DNA from: CALBJU01 sp965247125
GTDB lineage: Bacteria > Bacteroidota > Rhodothermia > Rhodothermales > UBA10348
Assembly (NCBI GenBank): GCA_965247125.1
Contig: CBDFGO010000002.1
Location: forward strand, 496,001-560,000
DNA length: 64,000 nucleotides
Direction of reading: 5' to 3'
Position numbers and translations under genes: made by a program. Shown here piece by piece: positions 42,932 to 51,067 of this stretch. The stretch's first letter is position 1. Every line of letters starts with the position of its first letter. The notes beneath the pieces were generated by a model that saw only the letters and a program-made list of their open reading frames with translations, did no database searches and was not told where the DNA came from.

Positions 42932-43228
42932 ATGAGCTCTGAACCTCTATTCAAAGACCGGCACCAGCTCACAATCGGCAGCCTCGTTTTCATTGCGGTT
43001 GTTCTGATTGTTGGTGCCGTCGCGCTGGCCGGCAGGGTGCAGACCGGAAATCTTAGTCCTGGTTTTCTGTTCACAGCCGGATACTTGTTCGTCGCTGGGA
43101 TCGCGATGTTTGCGATCAAGGCGATCATCACTCTCCTCCGCGATATCAGAGACATGCTCTATGATCAGCGTAAAGCAGATGATGAGCCGGAATTGCCCCT
43201 AAAGAACGTAATCGACGAATTTGACTAA
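42932..43228 (+). CDS. Phage membrane protein, two helices, unknown function
   Basis: 98 residues with two membrane segments ('SLVFIAVVLIVGAVALAG' and 'FTAGYLFVAGIAMFAIKAII') and a charged cytoplasmic tail. It begins 15 bases after the repressor gene and is probably transcribed with it, hence in the lysogen. Prophage membrane proteins in this place often exclude superinfecting phage, but nothing in the sequence proves that here. Confidence 0.55.
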   Translation: MSSEPLFKDRHQLTIGSLVFIAVVLIVGAVALAGRVQTGNLSPGFLFTAGYLFVAGIAMFAIKAIITLLRDIRDMLYDQRKADDEPELPLKNVIDEFD

Positions 43229-43271
43229 CTAAAAAAACAGCGTATCCACCCACTTTTACAGACCCCCAAGT

Positions 43272-43859
43272 ATGCCTGACACGAAGGGTGACATCCAGAA
43301 GTTCGGACTAACGTTCTTCTGGGAGTATGTGCTCACCGATCGGGACCGCGACTATGTCGAGGAGATCTTCGGATCGGTATCGACTGGAGAGGCGAAGTCG
43401 CAGGACCCCAACGACGCACTTTTCCTGGCTAACCTGGCCAGCCGACTTCTCGATTTCGAGGAAGCGAGGCCCACGGCGCGCAAACTCTGCGAGTTCGCCA
43501 TGGAGCGGCAGCAGTATATCGACGAGCAGCAACCGCTGACGCTGCACTTTCTGACCCAGACGCAGCTGCGCCTCTGGTGGGCCGATCGCCACTCTCGAGA
43601 TGACGCGGTGGAGAAGCTGCGCACCTTCGCGAATCTGCAGATATCCCTCGAGGGATACATCCGCGGCGGGATTAAGCGCGACAACCCCGATCGGGTGTTC
43701 CTCCCGGGATTTCTGTCCTACCGCGTGCTTGCCGAGCTCGCTCTCGGACAGGGTGACATTGACGAGGCCATCGATCTGTGCCAGCGCGGAAAGCACGGTG
43801 GATGGATGGGCGACTGGGATCAGCAGATCCAGAAATTCATGTCAATGCGGGCGCTATGA
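43272..43859 (+). CDS. TPR-like phage accessory protein A (tandem paralogue 1)
   Basis: 195 residues, all-helical, with a clear TPR-like unit near the end ('LAELALGQGDIDEAIDLCQRG') and the terminal motif 'GGWMGDWDQQIQKF'. An earlier helical pair is 'LFLANLASRLLDFEEARPTA'. The last four bases overlap the start of the next gene (ATGA), and that protein ends in the same way ('YGWLGDWDRTIDRL'), so the two are paralogues likely to act together. TPR repeats mediate protein or peptide binding. It lies between the repressor and the late operon, a region of accessory genes. No known family name comes to mind. Confidence 0.6.
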   Translation: MPDTKGDIQKFGLTFFWEYVLTDRDRDYVEEIFGSVSTGEAKSQDPNDALFLANLASRLLDFEEARPTARKLCEFAMERQQYIDEQQPLTLHFLTQTQLRLWWADRHSRDDAVEKLRTFANLQISLEGYIRGGIKRDNPDRVFLPGFLSYRVLAELALGQGDIDEAIDLCQRGKHGGWMGDWDQQIQKFMSMRAL

Positions 43860-44410
43860 TTGAAGAGACGGTCATTGCCGCCGGCCAAACCGACTGGTGG
43901 AGCACTCTGGACGAACGTGATCGCAGTATCGCTCACAACGCCTATCTACGCGCCGAGATGGATAACCACGGTTTTCTGAAGCGCGACGGGCTCACGTTCG
44001 CACTCCTGGCCACCGCGGCATACACGATATCTGAAGAGGGTGAGCGGCCGACGGGTGTCCGCATGGCCGAAAAAGCGCTGTCGCTGGCCAAGGATGGATC
44101 GAGCCGCACCGAGCTCCACTACGCCTACAACGTGTTGCAGGATCTTTTGCACAAAGACGAGGGCGACGTCCAACGCAAGATTGACCTGGCGATCGAACAC
44201 ATCGAGCGGGCGACGGTGCTCAAAGATGGTCTGATCGCTGAGAATCCGGAAATCATGCTCCTGCCCAGCCATGCCGGGTACAGCTATCTCACGGCCATTT
44301 ATGAGAAGCTCGAGCGATACAAGGATGCCCTCATTATGGCCCGGGACGCTCGGATTTACGGGTGGCTCGGCGACTGGGATCGCACCATTGATCGGTTGCG
44401 TCAATACTGA
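43856..44410 (+). CDS. TPR-like phage accessory protein B (tandem paralogue 2)
   Basis: 184 residues from ATG 43856, which overlaps the stop of the preceding paralogue. Helical repeats include 'FALLATAAYTISEEGERPTG', 'TELHYAYNVLQDLLHKDEG' and a terminal TPR-like unit 'YLTAIYEKLERYKDALIMAR' followed by 'YGWLGDWDRTIDRL'. The shared ending and size show descent from one ancestor with protein A; the N-terminal parts have diverged, which suggests different partners. Translational coupling points to a heteromeric complex. Function unknown. Confidence 0.6.
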   Translation: MIEETVIAAGQTDWWSTLDERDRSIAHNAYLRAEMDNHGFLKRDGLTFALLATAAYTISEEGERPTGVRMAEKALSLAKDGSSRTELHYAYNVLQDLLHKDEGDVQRKIDLAIEHIERATVLKDGLIAENPEIMLLPSHAGYSYLTAIYEKLERYKDALIMARDARIYGWLGDWDRTIDRLRQY

Positions 44411-44445
44411 CAGCGTCATACATTAAAACATCCATCAGCCAGCCC

Positions 44446-44823
44446 ATGTCAGACCCCTCGTCCGCGCCCAGCTCCATCGCCGTTTTTGCTGGCAAGAAGC
44501 TTGAGGAATTGTTACGTCTGAACAACAGGGACGTGAAGTGGCTCGCGGACTGGCTCAAATCACAGGATGAGCGGACGGGACTGAACCGGAAGCGCGACAA
44601 AAACACCATCTACCGCTGGCAATCCGGGGTGAACTGCCTGCCGCCGGAATTCGCAGATCTCATCGGCCGCAGGTTCGGCCTGCCGGCGTCCTGGTTCTAC
44701 GGCGACACCTCTCCGGTGCACTCAACTCTGGTTGTTTTCAAGGGCGACTCTGAACAGATTCGACTACGCTTTTCGGACGACGTGCGCGTCGTCATTGAAA
44801 CCGAACGCATTAATTCAGGGTAA
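44446..44823 (+). CDS. XRE-like HTH protein
   Basis: 125 residues. The middle reads as a helix-turn-helix with an insertion: 'AGKKLEELLRLNNRDVKWLA', then 'RDKNTIYRWQSGVNCLPPEF' and 'ADLIGRRFGLPASWFYGD', the last a common end of XRE domains. The C-terminal 35 residues form a small beta tail ('HSTLVVFKGDSEQIRLRFSD'). It is a second regulator of the prophage, 35 bases after the TPR-like pair and 4 bases before a 22-codon ORF. It may control the accessory genes or the late operon. Confidence 0.6.
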   Translation: MSDPSSAPSSIAVFAGKKLEELLRLNNRDVKWLADWLKSQDERTGLNRKRDKNTIYRWQSGVNCLPPEFADLIGRRFGLPASWFYGDTSPVHSTLVVFKGDSEQIRLRFSDDVRVVIETERINSG

Positions 44824-44827
44824 TACC

Positions 44828-44896
44828 ATGGGTACCAAGACCATTCCTGCTGTACTAACGATAACCAAGCCACTTGGTGGCGGGGGAAAGAATTAA
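44828..44896 (+). CDS. 22-residue micropeptide ORF following the XRE-like gene
   Basis: ATG 44828, four bases after the HTH gene stop. The peptide starts 'MGTKTIPAVLTITK' and ends 'PLGGGGKN'. Its TAA overlaps the ATG of the next small ORF (TAATG). Spacing to the regulator and the overlap support translation, but at 22 codons chance cannot be excluded. It has no export signal. Confidence 0.35.
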   Translation: MGTKTIPAVLTITKPLGGGGKN

Positions 44897-45018
44897 TGTT
44901 TATCATCTGGGCCCCACCGCGCAAGAATGCGCTAGTTAGGGCCATTGTGAAGCGAGTGTCGGAGGATAACAGGCGCTGCATAATGCTCGGCGCACACGAT
45001 GCCTTGCCAACATCGTAG
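44896..45018 (+). CDS. 40-residue small ORF, coupled to the preceding micropeptide
   Basis: ATG 44896 overlaps the preceding stop (TAATG). The product begins 'MFIIWAPPRKNALVRAIVKR' and continues 'VSEDNRRCIMLGAHDALPTS'. It is basic and partly helical, with no recognised motif. The stretch 45019-45123 after it holds no convincing gene. Confidence 0.35.
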   Translation: MFIIWAPPRKNALVRAIVKRVSEDNRRCIMLGAHDALPTS

Positions 45019-45123
45019 TGCGATACTACTATTCTGGTGGTCATTTCGGCTAAAACATGCCGTCCGGCGGAGGGCGAGCGGCAAAATCATCGAATGAAAA
45101 GACCACGAGCATCGTAACAAATA

Positions 45124-45267
45124 ATGGCCGAACGACGAAAACAGACGACAAAAAAAGTAAAGTCACACAAAACGGGAGTTAAGAAGAGCAGGAAGAAGGC
45201 CAAAACCGATAAATATCGGTCAGAACCAGAAGGAACGATTGATGTCGTTCCCCCAACGAAAAAGTGA
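45124..45267 (+). CDS. 47-residue very basic small protein
   Basis: ATG 45124; the first 30 residues are largely Lys/Arg/Thr ('MAERRKQTTKKVKSHKTGVK'), the end is more neutral ('EPEGTIDVVPPTKK'). Its stop overlaps a GTG start of the SLATT-like gene (GTGA at 45264-45267), suggesting coupling. A nucleic-acid or membrane-surface binding role is possible. An overlapping frame from ATG 45057 (41 codons) is less convincing. Confidence 0.45.
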   Translation: MAERRKQTTKKVKSHKTGVKKSRKKAKTDKYRSEPEGTIDVVPPTKK

Positions 45268-45920
45268 CACGAGACCAAATGGCAGCAACTGACAGACATA
45301 GACCTTACGACGACCTGCTACGCAGTGTCCGCACCTCGATTCGCTACAACACCGAGCGCCGACGCTTTTTCGATAAGTGGTATCGCGTGACGATGTTCAT
45401 GGGGCTCATTTTTGCCTCTGCGACAACGGTTGCACTCGTTCAGAAAATAACACTCACATCGGGAATGAGCTCAATAGCGCTGGGTGTATCGATTGCGACC
45501 ACACTTTTGTTTGCGTTTGAACGGACCGTGGGGTTTCAAGAAAAGGCCCGTGATTTTAACGACCTCGTGAAGTTGTTCAATCGCCTGGAGGCCAGTATGC
45601 GCCAAGTGGAGAGGGATGAGGTTAAGCACGAGGATATTGCCCGTTGGACGGCCGAGAGGTTGTCGATCGAAGATGGGGAGCGGCCAGTTAAGAGGGTTTT
45701 GGCTGTCATTGCGCACAACGATGAGGTGATGGCCACAGACGGCCTGGACAAGAATAACATATATTATATTGGTCCTTTTGCAAGGTTTTTCCGCCATTTT
45801 GCGCATGGTCGGCAGACATTCGACACCCTGGCAGAGCTCGAGGAGGCGCGCGAGGCAAAACGCCAGAAAGGACGACAAGAGAGGCCGAACAAAACGCTTC
45901 CCGAAGCGACCACCGTATAA
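45264..45920 (+). CDS. SLATT-like two-helix membrane protein, possible defence effector
   Basis: 218 residues from GTG 45264 (ATG at 45279 is the alternative). A short amphipathic start 'SVRTSIRYNTERRRFFDKWY' is followed by two membrane helices ('VTMFMGLIFASATTVALV' and 'MSSIALGVSIATTLLFAF') and a long helical cytoplasmic part ('EKARDFNDLVKLFNRLEASM', 'EDIARWTAERLSIEDGERP'). This is the layout of SLATT-domain proteins, predicted pore-forming effectors associated with nucleotide-signalling and other defence systems. No partner nucleotidyltransferase or reverse transcriptase is near, so if it is a defence gene it acts alone or with the small basic protein. It is followed by a terminator. Confidence 0.55.
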   Translation: MTRDQMAATDRHRPYDDLLRSVRTSIRYNTERRRFFDKWYRVTMFMGLIFASATTVALVQKITLTSGMSSIALGVSIATTLLFAFERTVGFQEKARDFNDLVKLFNRLEASMRQVERDEVKHEDIARWTAERLSIEDGERPVKRVLAVIAHNDEVMATDGLDKNNIYYIGPFARFFRHFAHGRQTFDTLAELEEAREAKRQKGRQERPNKTLPEATTV

Positions 45921-45944
45921 CAAGCGCATTTTGCAGTTCTCAAC

Positions 45945-45971
45945 CGGGCTCCACAACGGGGCCCGTTTTTT
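45945..45971 (+). terminator. Rho-independent terminator after the SLATT-like gene
   Basis: Stem CGGGC/GCCCG with an 11-base loop followed by six T. It separates the lysogenic accessory block from the late operon. Confidence 0.8.
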
Positions 45972-46091
45972 ATGTCCGTGTGTCGCGAATCTATCGTTTG
46001 ACGGTGACGTTGATACGTCATTCGAGAATGTGTACCATTAGACGGGATAATCCTCATCACCTCTTGCATCAACAGATACCTCATGCACTAG

Positions 46092-46775
46092 ATGGCGGCA
46101 AGCGGAAAACGAAGATGTACGGCCAAAAGCAAGCGATCGGGTAAGCGCTGCGCGAACTGGGCGATCAAGGGTAGAAGGACGTGCCGAATGCACGGAGGCA
46201 AGTCGCCGCGCGGACGTGACCACCCTAGCTACAAACACGGACTTCACACCAAGAGCCTTCCCGAGCGGTATCGCGCTCGTTACGGCGAGCACCTCGTAGA
46301 CGACAGGGTCTTCAGTCTCGATCCTGAAGTGGCCCTGATTCAAACTAGAATGGACGAGCTGTTGGCGGGACTGGACGTTGACGGCCACGTGGCTCTCTGG
46401 ATAAAGCTGAAGGCTGCATGCGACGAACTACAGCGCGCCACTAAATCCAAGGAGCACGACAGCGCCAGGAATGCGATCGGTGCGGTCTGTTCTCTTGTAG
46501 ACAGGGGTCGAAGTGAATCCAGGACCTGGGTGGACATTCACGCTCTTCAGATTCAAAAGACCAAAACACTTGAGGTCCGAAGCCGCATCGCGAAACAGGA
46601 GCAGGCATCCATTCCGGAAGCTCACCTATTTGTGATCATGGACCGGTTCGCCGAGGTGGTCCGCACCGAAATAACGAAAGCATTCAAACTCGAACTCAGT
46701 GAATCCGATACACTTCGGAACATATCGACCGCCCTTAAGGGACAGGTTTTTTCTGGATCTAGCGGAGAAGCTTGA
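46092..46775 (+). CDS. Terminase small subunit-like protein (HGG motif)
   Basis: 227 residues. A basic N-terminal Cys/His patch ('RRCTAKSKRSGKRCANWAIK', 'CRMHGGKSPRGRDHP') is the known HGG-type motif of phage proteins encoded just before the large terminase. The rest is helical. It should recognise phage DNA for packaging and assemble with the large subunit, whose gene overlaps its 3' end by 77 bases. It is the first gene of the late operon; the promoter should lie in 45.97-46.09 kb. Confidence 0.7.
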   Translation: MAASGKRRCTAKSKRSGKRCANWAIKGRRTCRMHGGKSPRGRDHPSYKHGLHTKSLPERYRARYGEHLVDDRVFSLDPEVALIQTRMDELLAGLDVDGHVALWIKLKAACDELQRATKSKEHDSARNAIGAVCSLVDRGRSESRTWVDIHALQIQKTKTLEVRSRIAKQEQASIPEAHLFVIMDRFAEVVRTEITKAFKLELSESDTLRNISTALKGQVFSGSSGEA

Positions 46776-48336
46776 GCCTCCCGACGACGATCCAAAAGCC
46801 GACGTCTCTGACTGGGAAGACTGGATAAGCACCATCTTCCCGGGGTTCGCTACGTACGACTTCGCCGATCACCACCGGCAGGTGTGGGATTGGGCCTGGT
46901 CGATCGAGGATCGCGTGCCGATCAATCCTATGGTAGCCGTCTGGGCGCGTGGTGGAGCCAAGTCAACGATCGCGGAGATGATCAGCGTGGCCGTCGGCGC
47001 CAAGAAGACGCGCCGCTACATCCTCTACGTGTGTGAGACTCAGGAGCAAGCGAATGATCACCTCGAGGAGATCGGAACGATGCTCGAGTCGACAACCGTC
47101 GAGCATTATTACCCGTCGCTTGCGTCCCGTAAGGTCGGCAAATATGGATCCTCCAGGGGTTGGCGCCGGACTCGGCTGCGCACAGCATCCGGCCTGATCA
47201 TTGACGCACTCGGCCTGGACAAGGCAAAGCGCGGGGTAAAGCTCGACGGCATGCGGCCGGATCTGTTCATCTTCGACGATATCGACGGCAAGCACGACAG
47301 TGAGTTCAAAACGCAGAAAAAGATCGAGAAGATCACGACGTCGATCCTGCCCTCCGGATCGGAATATTCGACATCTTTGTGGGTGCAGAACCTGATCCAC
47401 TCCAATTCGATCTTCAACCAGATCGTCAAGGGAGAGGCTGGCTTCCTCTACAATGCCACCATCTCGGGCCCCGTTCCGGCGCTCGAGAACTTCACCCACG
47501 ACTCTACCGAGGACGAACAGACCGGCCGGATCCGGTACCGCGTGCTTACGGGCGATCCGACGTGGGAAGGACAGGATGTGGCCACCTGCGAGAAGTTCAT
47601 TAATGAGTATGGTCCCGCCGCCTTCAAGAAGGAGTGTCAACACGAGGTTGACGAGCTGATTGGTGGACTCTTTGAGGACATCGAGTTCCGACGGGTAGCC
47701 ACGCTCGAGGCACCCAGGATCGACAGGTCTATCGTCTATGTCGACCCCGCTACGACGAATAAGAAGGCCTCGTCCTGCCAGGGCATCGCCGTTGCCGGTA
47801 TCGACCATCACAAGATTGGTCACCTTCAGTACGCCTGGGAAGGGCGCATGCAGCCGCGCAGAGCGATTCGCAAGGCGATCCAGGTCGCGGTTCAGGTTGG
47901 AGCCATGACGGTGTGGATCGAGGGAAACCAGGGCGGCGACACTTGGCTGGATCTAGCCGATCTCATCTGGGAGGAGCTCGTGAAGGAGGAGCTGCTCACC
48001 ACGGACCGGCGCGGAGCCAACCGCATCTACCTGAACAAGCCCAAATTTGAGAAAGACACGGCCAGTAAATCCAAGCCCACGCGACATGAGGAGCTGCACA
48101 CGGCGTATTCACTCGGCCAGATTGTCCACATCCTCGGGCCGCATGAAGCGGCAGAAACCGCCCTCAACCGCCTGACGACAGGTGGCACTCAGCCTATCGG
48201 CCCGCTCGACCTGGCCGACGCCATCTACGGCGTGATGTCGAAGCTAATTCAGATGAGCAAGTCGGCCGGCTGGTCGAAGGCCAAGCGTTTTTCAGACCCC
48301 CGCAACAAGCCCTCACAACCTCGCATACGCAGATAA
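46699..48336 (+). CDS. terL: Terminase large subunit
   Basis: 545 residues. The N-terminal packaging ATPase has Walker A 'VWARGGAKST' (K88) and Walker B 'LFIFDDID' (D193-D194). The C-terminal RNase H-fold nuclease has 'SIVYVDPATT' (D349), 'WIEGNQGGDTW' and 'LDLADAIYG' with the last Asp. It cuts concatemers and pumps DNA into the prohead. The frame overlaps the small-subunit gene by 77 bases; no later Met gives a better start before the conserved part. All catalytic residues are kept. Confidence 0.93.
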   Translation: MNPIHFGTYRPPLRDRFFLDLAEKLEPPDDDPKADVSDWEDWISTIFPGFATYDFADHHRQVWDWAWSIEDRVPINPMVAVWARGGAKSTIAEMISVAVGAKKTRRYILYVCETQEQANDHLEEIGTMLESTTVEHYYPSLASRKVGKYGSSRGWRRTRLRTASGLIIDALGLDKAKRGVKLDGMRPDLFIFDDIDGKHDSEFKTQKKIEKITTSILPSGSEYSTSLWVQNLIHSNSIFNQIVKGEAGFLYNATISGPVPALENFTHDSTEDEQTGRIRYRVLTGDPTWEGQDVATCEKFINEYGPAAFKKECQHEVDELIGGLFEDIEFRRVATLEAPRIDRSIVYVDPATTNKKASSCQGIAVAGIDHHKIGHLQYAWEGRMQPRRAIRKAIQVAVQVGAMTVWIEGNQGGDTWLDLADLIWEELVKEELLTTDRRGANRIYLNKPKFEKDTASKSKPTRHEELHTAYSLGQIVHILGPHEAAETALNRLTTGGTQPIGPLDLADAIYGVMSKLIQMSKSAGWSKAKRFSDPRNKPSQPRIRR

Positions 48337-48340
48337 AGTC

Positions 48341-49930
48341 ATGCCAATCAATGCGGTCCTGGTCAAAAAAATCATCAAGTCGGAGCATCCGACCTGGCAA
48401 AAGTATCACGAGATCTGGCAGCGCAACGAAGAGTATCTGCTCGGTGATCCGTCCGTCTACGACGACCTGAAGAAATACATCTGGGAGCTTGCGGGAGACA
48501 CCGTCAGTCACGATGAGCGCAAAAAGGAAGCCATCTACATGAACTTCATGGGTATGGTGGCCGAGAAGATGACGGGCACGCTGCGCGAACAGCCTGGTGT
48601 ATTTGATTATGGCACGCTCGGCGAGCTGGCTGATCCGGACTCGGTAGCGAGCATGTTGCACCGAAACTTCGATGGCGTCGGAGAAGATGCCCGCGGAGCT
48701 CACGCCTTCTGGATGGACACACTGGCCCTGGCATGGGCGACGTCCTTCCGATGGGTCTTCACCGAATCGACAGTGCAGGGAGCGAAAACGAAGGCCGACG
48801 AGAGAGCAGGAATGCGGCCCTATGCTGTTGACTACTCTCCTGTGAGCTCGCCCAACTGGCACTTCGCCAACGGCGAGCTGCAGTGGGTTTACTTCAAGCT
48901 CAAGCGCCGCGACCTGCGCGTCGAGGGAAGCGAATTCAAGGACGAGTCAAAGGATGCCTACTACATCCTGGTGAAGGCGGGATACGAGGGCCTCGGAGAT
49001 GATTTCGCCGGCGGTGGCTGGTGGATGGTCGACGAGAAGGGAAACGAGATCGAAAGCCCGACCGGACCGATGCAGGGCGACTGGACGAAAACGAATGGCC
49101 ACATTCCGATCGCACGGCTCTTCTACGTTCGCAAGAAGGGCTCCGAAATCACGCCGCCAACGTCGGAAGACGCGCGCCGGCTGAGCCTGCAGCACATGAA
49201 CCTGCTCTCGGATCTGCTAAACGATGCTCACACTTCGGGCAGCCGGCAGATATTCATGACCGTATCTTACGAACAGTGGGACTCGATGGTGAACCCGAAG
49301 ACGGGGGAAGGCGTGGCGGAGCACGAGGAATCGAGCGAGGGTGGAGCCTCTACGAGCCCCATCTATGGAAAGATCGTTCCGGTTCCTGCCGAACCCGGTG
49401 TTCGAAACACCTTCTTCGATACAGGATCGGTCACGGCCTCCGGTGCGGTGACCGCAGCTCTTACGGCATGCCTCGAGCGCTTCACGCGCTTCATGCTCCG
49501 CGAGATATCATCAGCACCCGGTGAGTCTGGTGAGGCCCGGCGCGTCATGTCGCTCGACGGCCTCAGTCCGAAGCTCGTCCATCTGGCTTCGAATCTCGAG
49601 GAGGCTCGGACGGCGACCGTTCGCAACCTCGAGATGCGCTGGGGAAATCCGAAGCCGACGGGTGGCGTGACCTGGAATAAACGATTCGACCTTCGCGGCG
49701 CCGTCGCCAAACTTCGCGAGATCGTCGACCTGATGAATGCCGCCGGCTTCACCAGTAAGTCTGTTCTGCTCCGGATGTTCTTGCGTGGACTCGAGGAGAT
49801 TGGTTTCGATCTGGACAAGGAAGACGGTGAGGGCAACATCACGGAAAAATCTATCCAGGCAGAGATCGAGGCGTCGCTGGCGAGTGAGGCGCAGCGCAGC
49901 GCCCTGGACAGCGAGTTCACGGGATTCTAA
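48341..49930 (+). CDS. Portal protein (SPP1 gp6 / DUF4055-like)
   Basis: 529 residues, 4 bases after the terminase gene, the usual portal place. Recognisable pieces: 'HPTWQKYHEIWQRNEEYLLG' at the N-terminus, 'EAIYMNFMGMVAEKMTGTLR', 'TKTNGHIPIARLFYVRKKG', 'LSLQHMNLLSDLLNDAHTSG' and 'LREISSAPGESGEARRVMSL', the last a typical portal clip/stem region. The portal forms the dodecameric DNA channel at one capsid vertex. The C-terminus is an acidic helix. Confidence 0.88.
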   Translation: MPINAVLVKKIIKSEHPTWQKYHEIWQRNEEYLLGDPSVYDDLKKYIWELAGDTVSHDERKKEAIYMNFMGMVAEKMTGTLREQPGVFDYGTLGELADPDSVASMLHRNFDGVGEDARGAHAFWMDTLALAWATSFRWVFTESTVQGAKTKADERAGMRPYAVDYSPVSSPNWHFANGELQWVYFKLKRRDLRVEGSEFKDESKDAYYILVKAGYEGLGDDFAGGGWWMVDEKGNEIESPTGPMQGDWTKTNGHIPIARLFYVRKKGSEITPPTSEDARRLSLQHMNLLSDLLNDAHTSGSRQIFMTVSYEQWDSMVNPKTGEGVAEHEESSEGGASTSPIYGKIVPVPAEPGVRNTFFDTGSVTASGAVTAALTACLERFTRFMLREISSAPGESGEARRVMSLDGLSPKLVHLASNLEEARTATVRNLEMRWGNPKPTGGVTWNKRFDLRGAVAKLREIVDLMNAAGFTSKSVLLRMFLRGLEEIGFDLDKEDGEGNITEKSIQAEIEASLASEAQRSALDSEFTGF

Positions 49931-49933
49931 TCG

Positions 49934-51067
49934 ATGGCCCATTTCGCCCATGAATACCGACGCTTGATCGCCGAGGGCCGGCGTGCATTCCTGGCGCCCG
50001 ATGGAGACGCCCAGCGTTTCCTTCGGCAGCTCTACGACGAGTATGCCCGGATGCTTGTCCGCCTGGTTGGTGACGGATCGTCTGGACTGATTACCGCAGC
50101 CCGCGCTGAGCAGCTCTCGAGGAGCCTGATCAATCGCATGCGATCGCTCGATACGACGCTTGCCAGTGCCTTCGATGCCGCCCGCGATTCGACGTTCGAG
50201 ACCGTCGTATCCGCTCACGAGGCGGCGATCGCTGCAGCCGGTGCAAGCGTGGGAATTCGTGTGGCCACTACGTTCGCCGACGTACCAGATCTGGCCGTCA
50301 AGCTCATGATGGTTCGGCGCGGCCTCGGCTTGGCGACTACCTTTCGTACGCTGGCCAACCGCAGGGTAACGCAGGCCGCGGCCGATGTGGATCGCTTGTT
50401 GATATCTGCCGTGGCCAGGGGAGAGAGTGAACGCGCCACCCGCCACGAGCTCGCCTTCATTCTCGGCGGCAACGATCCGCGCCTCTTGGAGACCCTTCGC
50501 CACCTGGGTCCCGGGGGCGGTCGGACCAGGCAGGCGATCCAGGCAGGCATCATTCTGCCGGACGTGGACGTGAAGGCGGCAAAGCGCCTGCTCTCCGACT
50601 CGAGGCGAATTGCGCAGACGGAGATCAACACCGCCTATTCCGAGGCCGACACCGTGGCCTCGATGCGCAGCCAGGTGATCGCCTACTTGATCTGGCTACT
50701 CTCGGAGATCCATTCGTCTCTCTCGTCGGCTCCGGATGTTTGCGACGTCCTCGCCGAGCAGGACTGGTATGGGCTAGGCCCCGGGGGATTTCCACCGCCG
50801 GCCTTTCCCTCGCCTCCGCACCCATACGACCAGTGCGGCCGAAAACACATGCTCAAGGATCCGCGCGACTGGGGCAAACCGCGCGCGCCATATAGACGGC
50901 CCGATTACCAGGATGTGGAAAACAAGCATTCATCAAAGCGGATTCTGAATAGCCGGCAGCGACCGGGTGGGAGAACAGCGACAAACGACCACGTGGCGCG
51001 CCAGCGGGCTCTCGCTCGAGAGGTCGTCGATCGGTCCTACCAGGTGTCGCGCGATTTCGAGCTATGA
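49934..51067 (+). CDS. MuF-like minor head / head morphogenesis protein
   Basis: 377 residues starting 3 bases after the portal gene. The central and C-terminal part has the phage Mu F-like signature: 'RLLSDSRRIAQTEINTAYSE' with the conserved 'RIAQTEIN', followed by 'PDVCDVLAEQDWYGLGPGGF', 'PPHPYDQCGRKHMLKDPRDW', where Cys and His are spaced as in MuF domains. These proteins are injected or placed inside the head with the DNA and often carry C-terminal toxin or enzyme domains; here the enzyme-like domain is encoded by the next gene, which overlaps by 4 bases. Confidence 0.85.
   Translation: MAHFAHEYRRLIAEGRRAFLAPDGDAQRFLRQLYDEYARMLVRLVGDGSSGLITAARAEQLSRSLINRMRSLDTTLASAFDAARDSTFETVVSAHEAAIAAAGASVGIRVATTFADVPDLAVKLMMVRRGLGLATTFRTLANRRVTQAAADVDRLLISAVARGESERATRHELAFILGGNDPRLLETLRHLGPGGGRTRQAIQAGIILPDVDVKAAKRLLSDSRRIAQTEINTAYSEADTVASMRSQVIAYLIWLLSEIHSSLSSAPDVCDVLAEQDWYGLGPGGFPPPAFPSPPHPYDQCGRKHMLKDPRDWGKPRAPYRRPDYQDVENKHSSKRILNSRQRPGGRTATNDHVARQRALAREVVDRSYQVSRDFEL

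Noticed and set aside
44446..45018. Firm call of an arbitrium system
   Set aside because: The micro-ORFs have no secretion signal or pro-peptide pattern, and no single protein combines HTH and TPR domains; kept only as a speculative finding.
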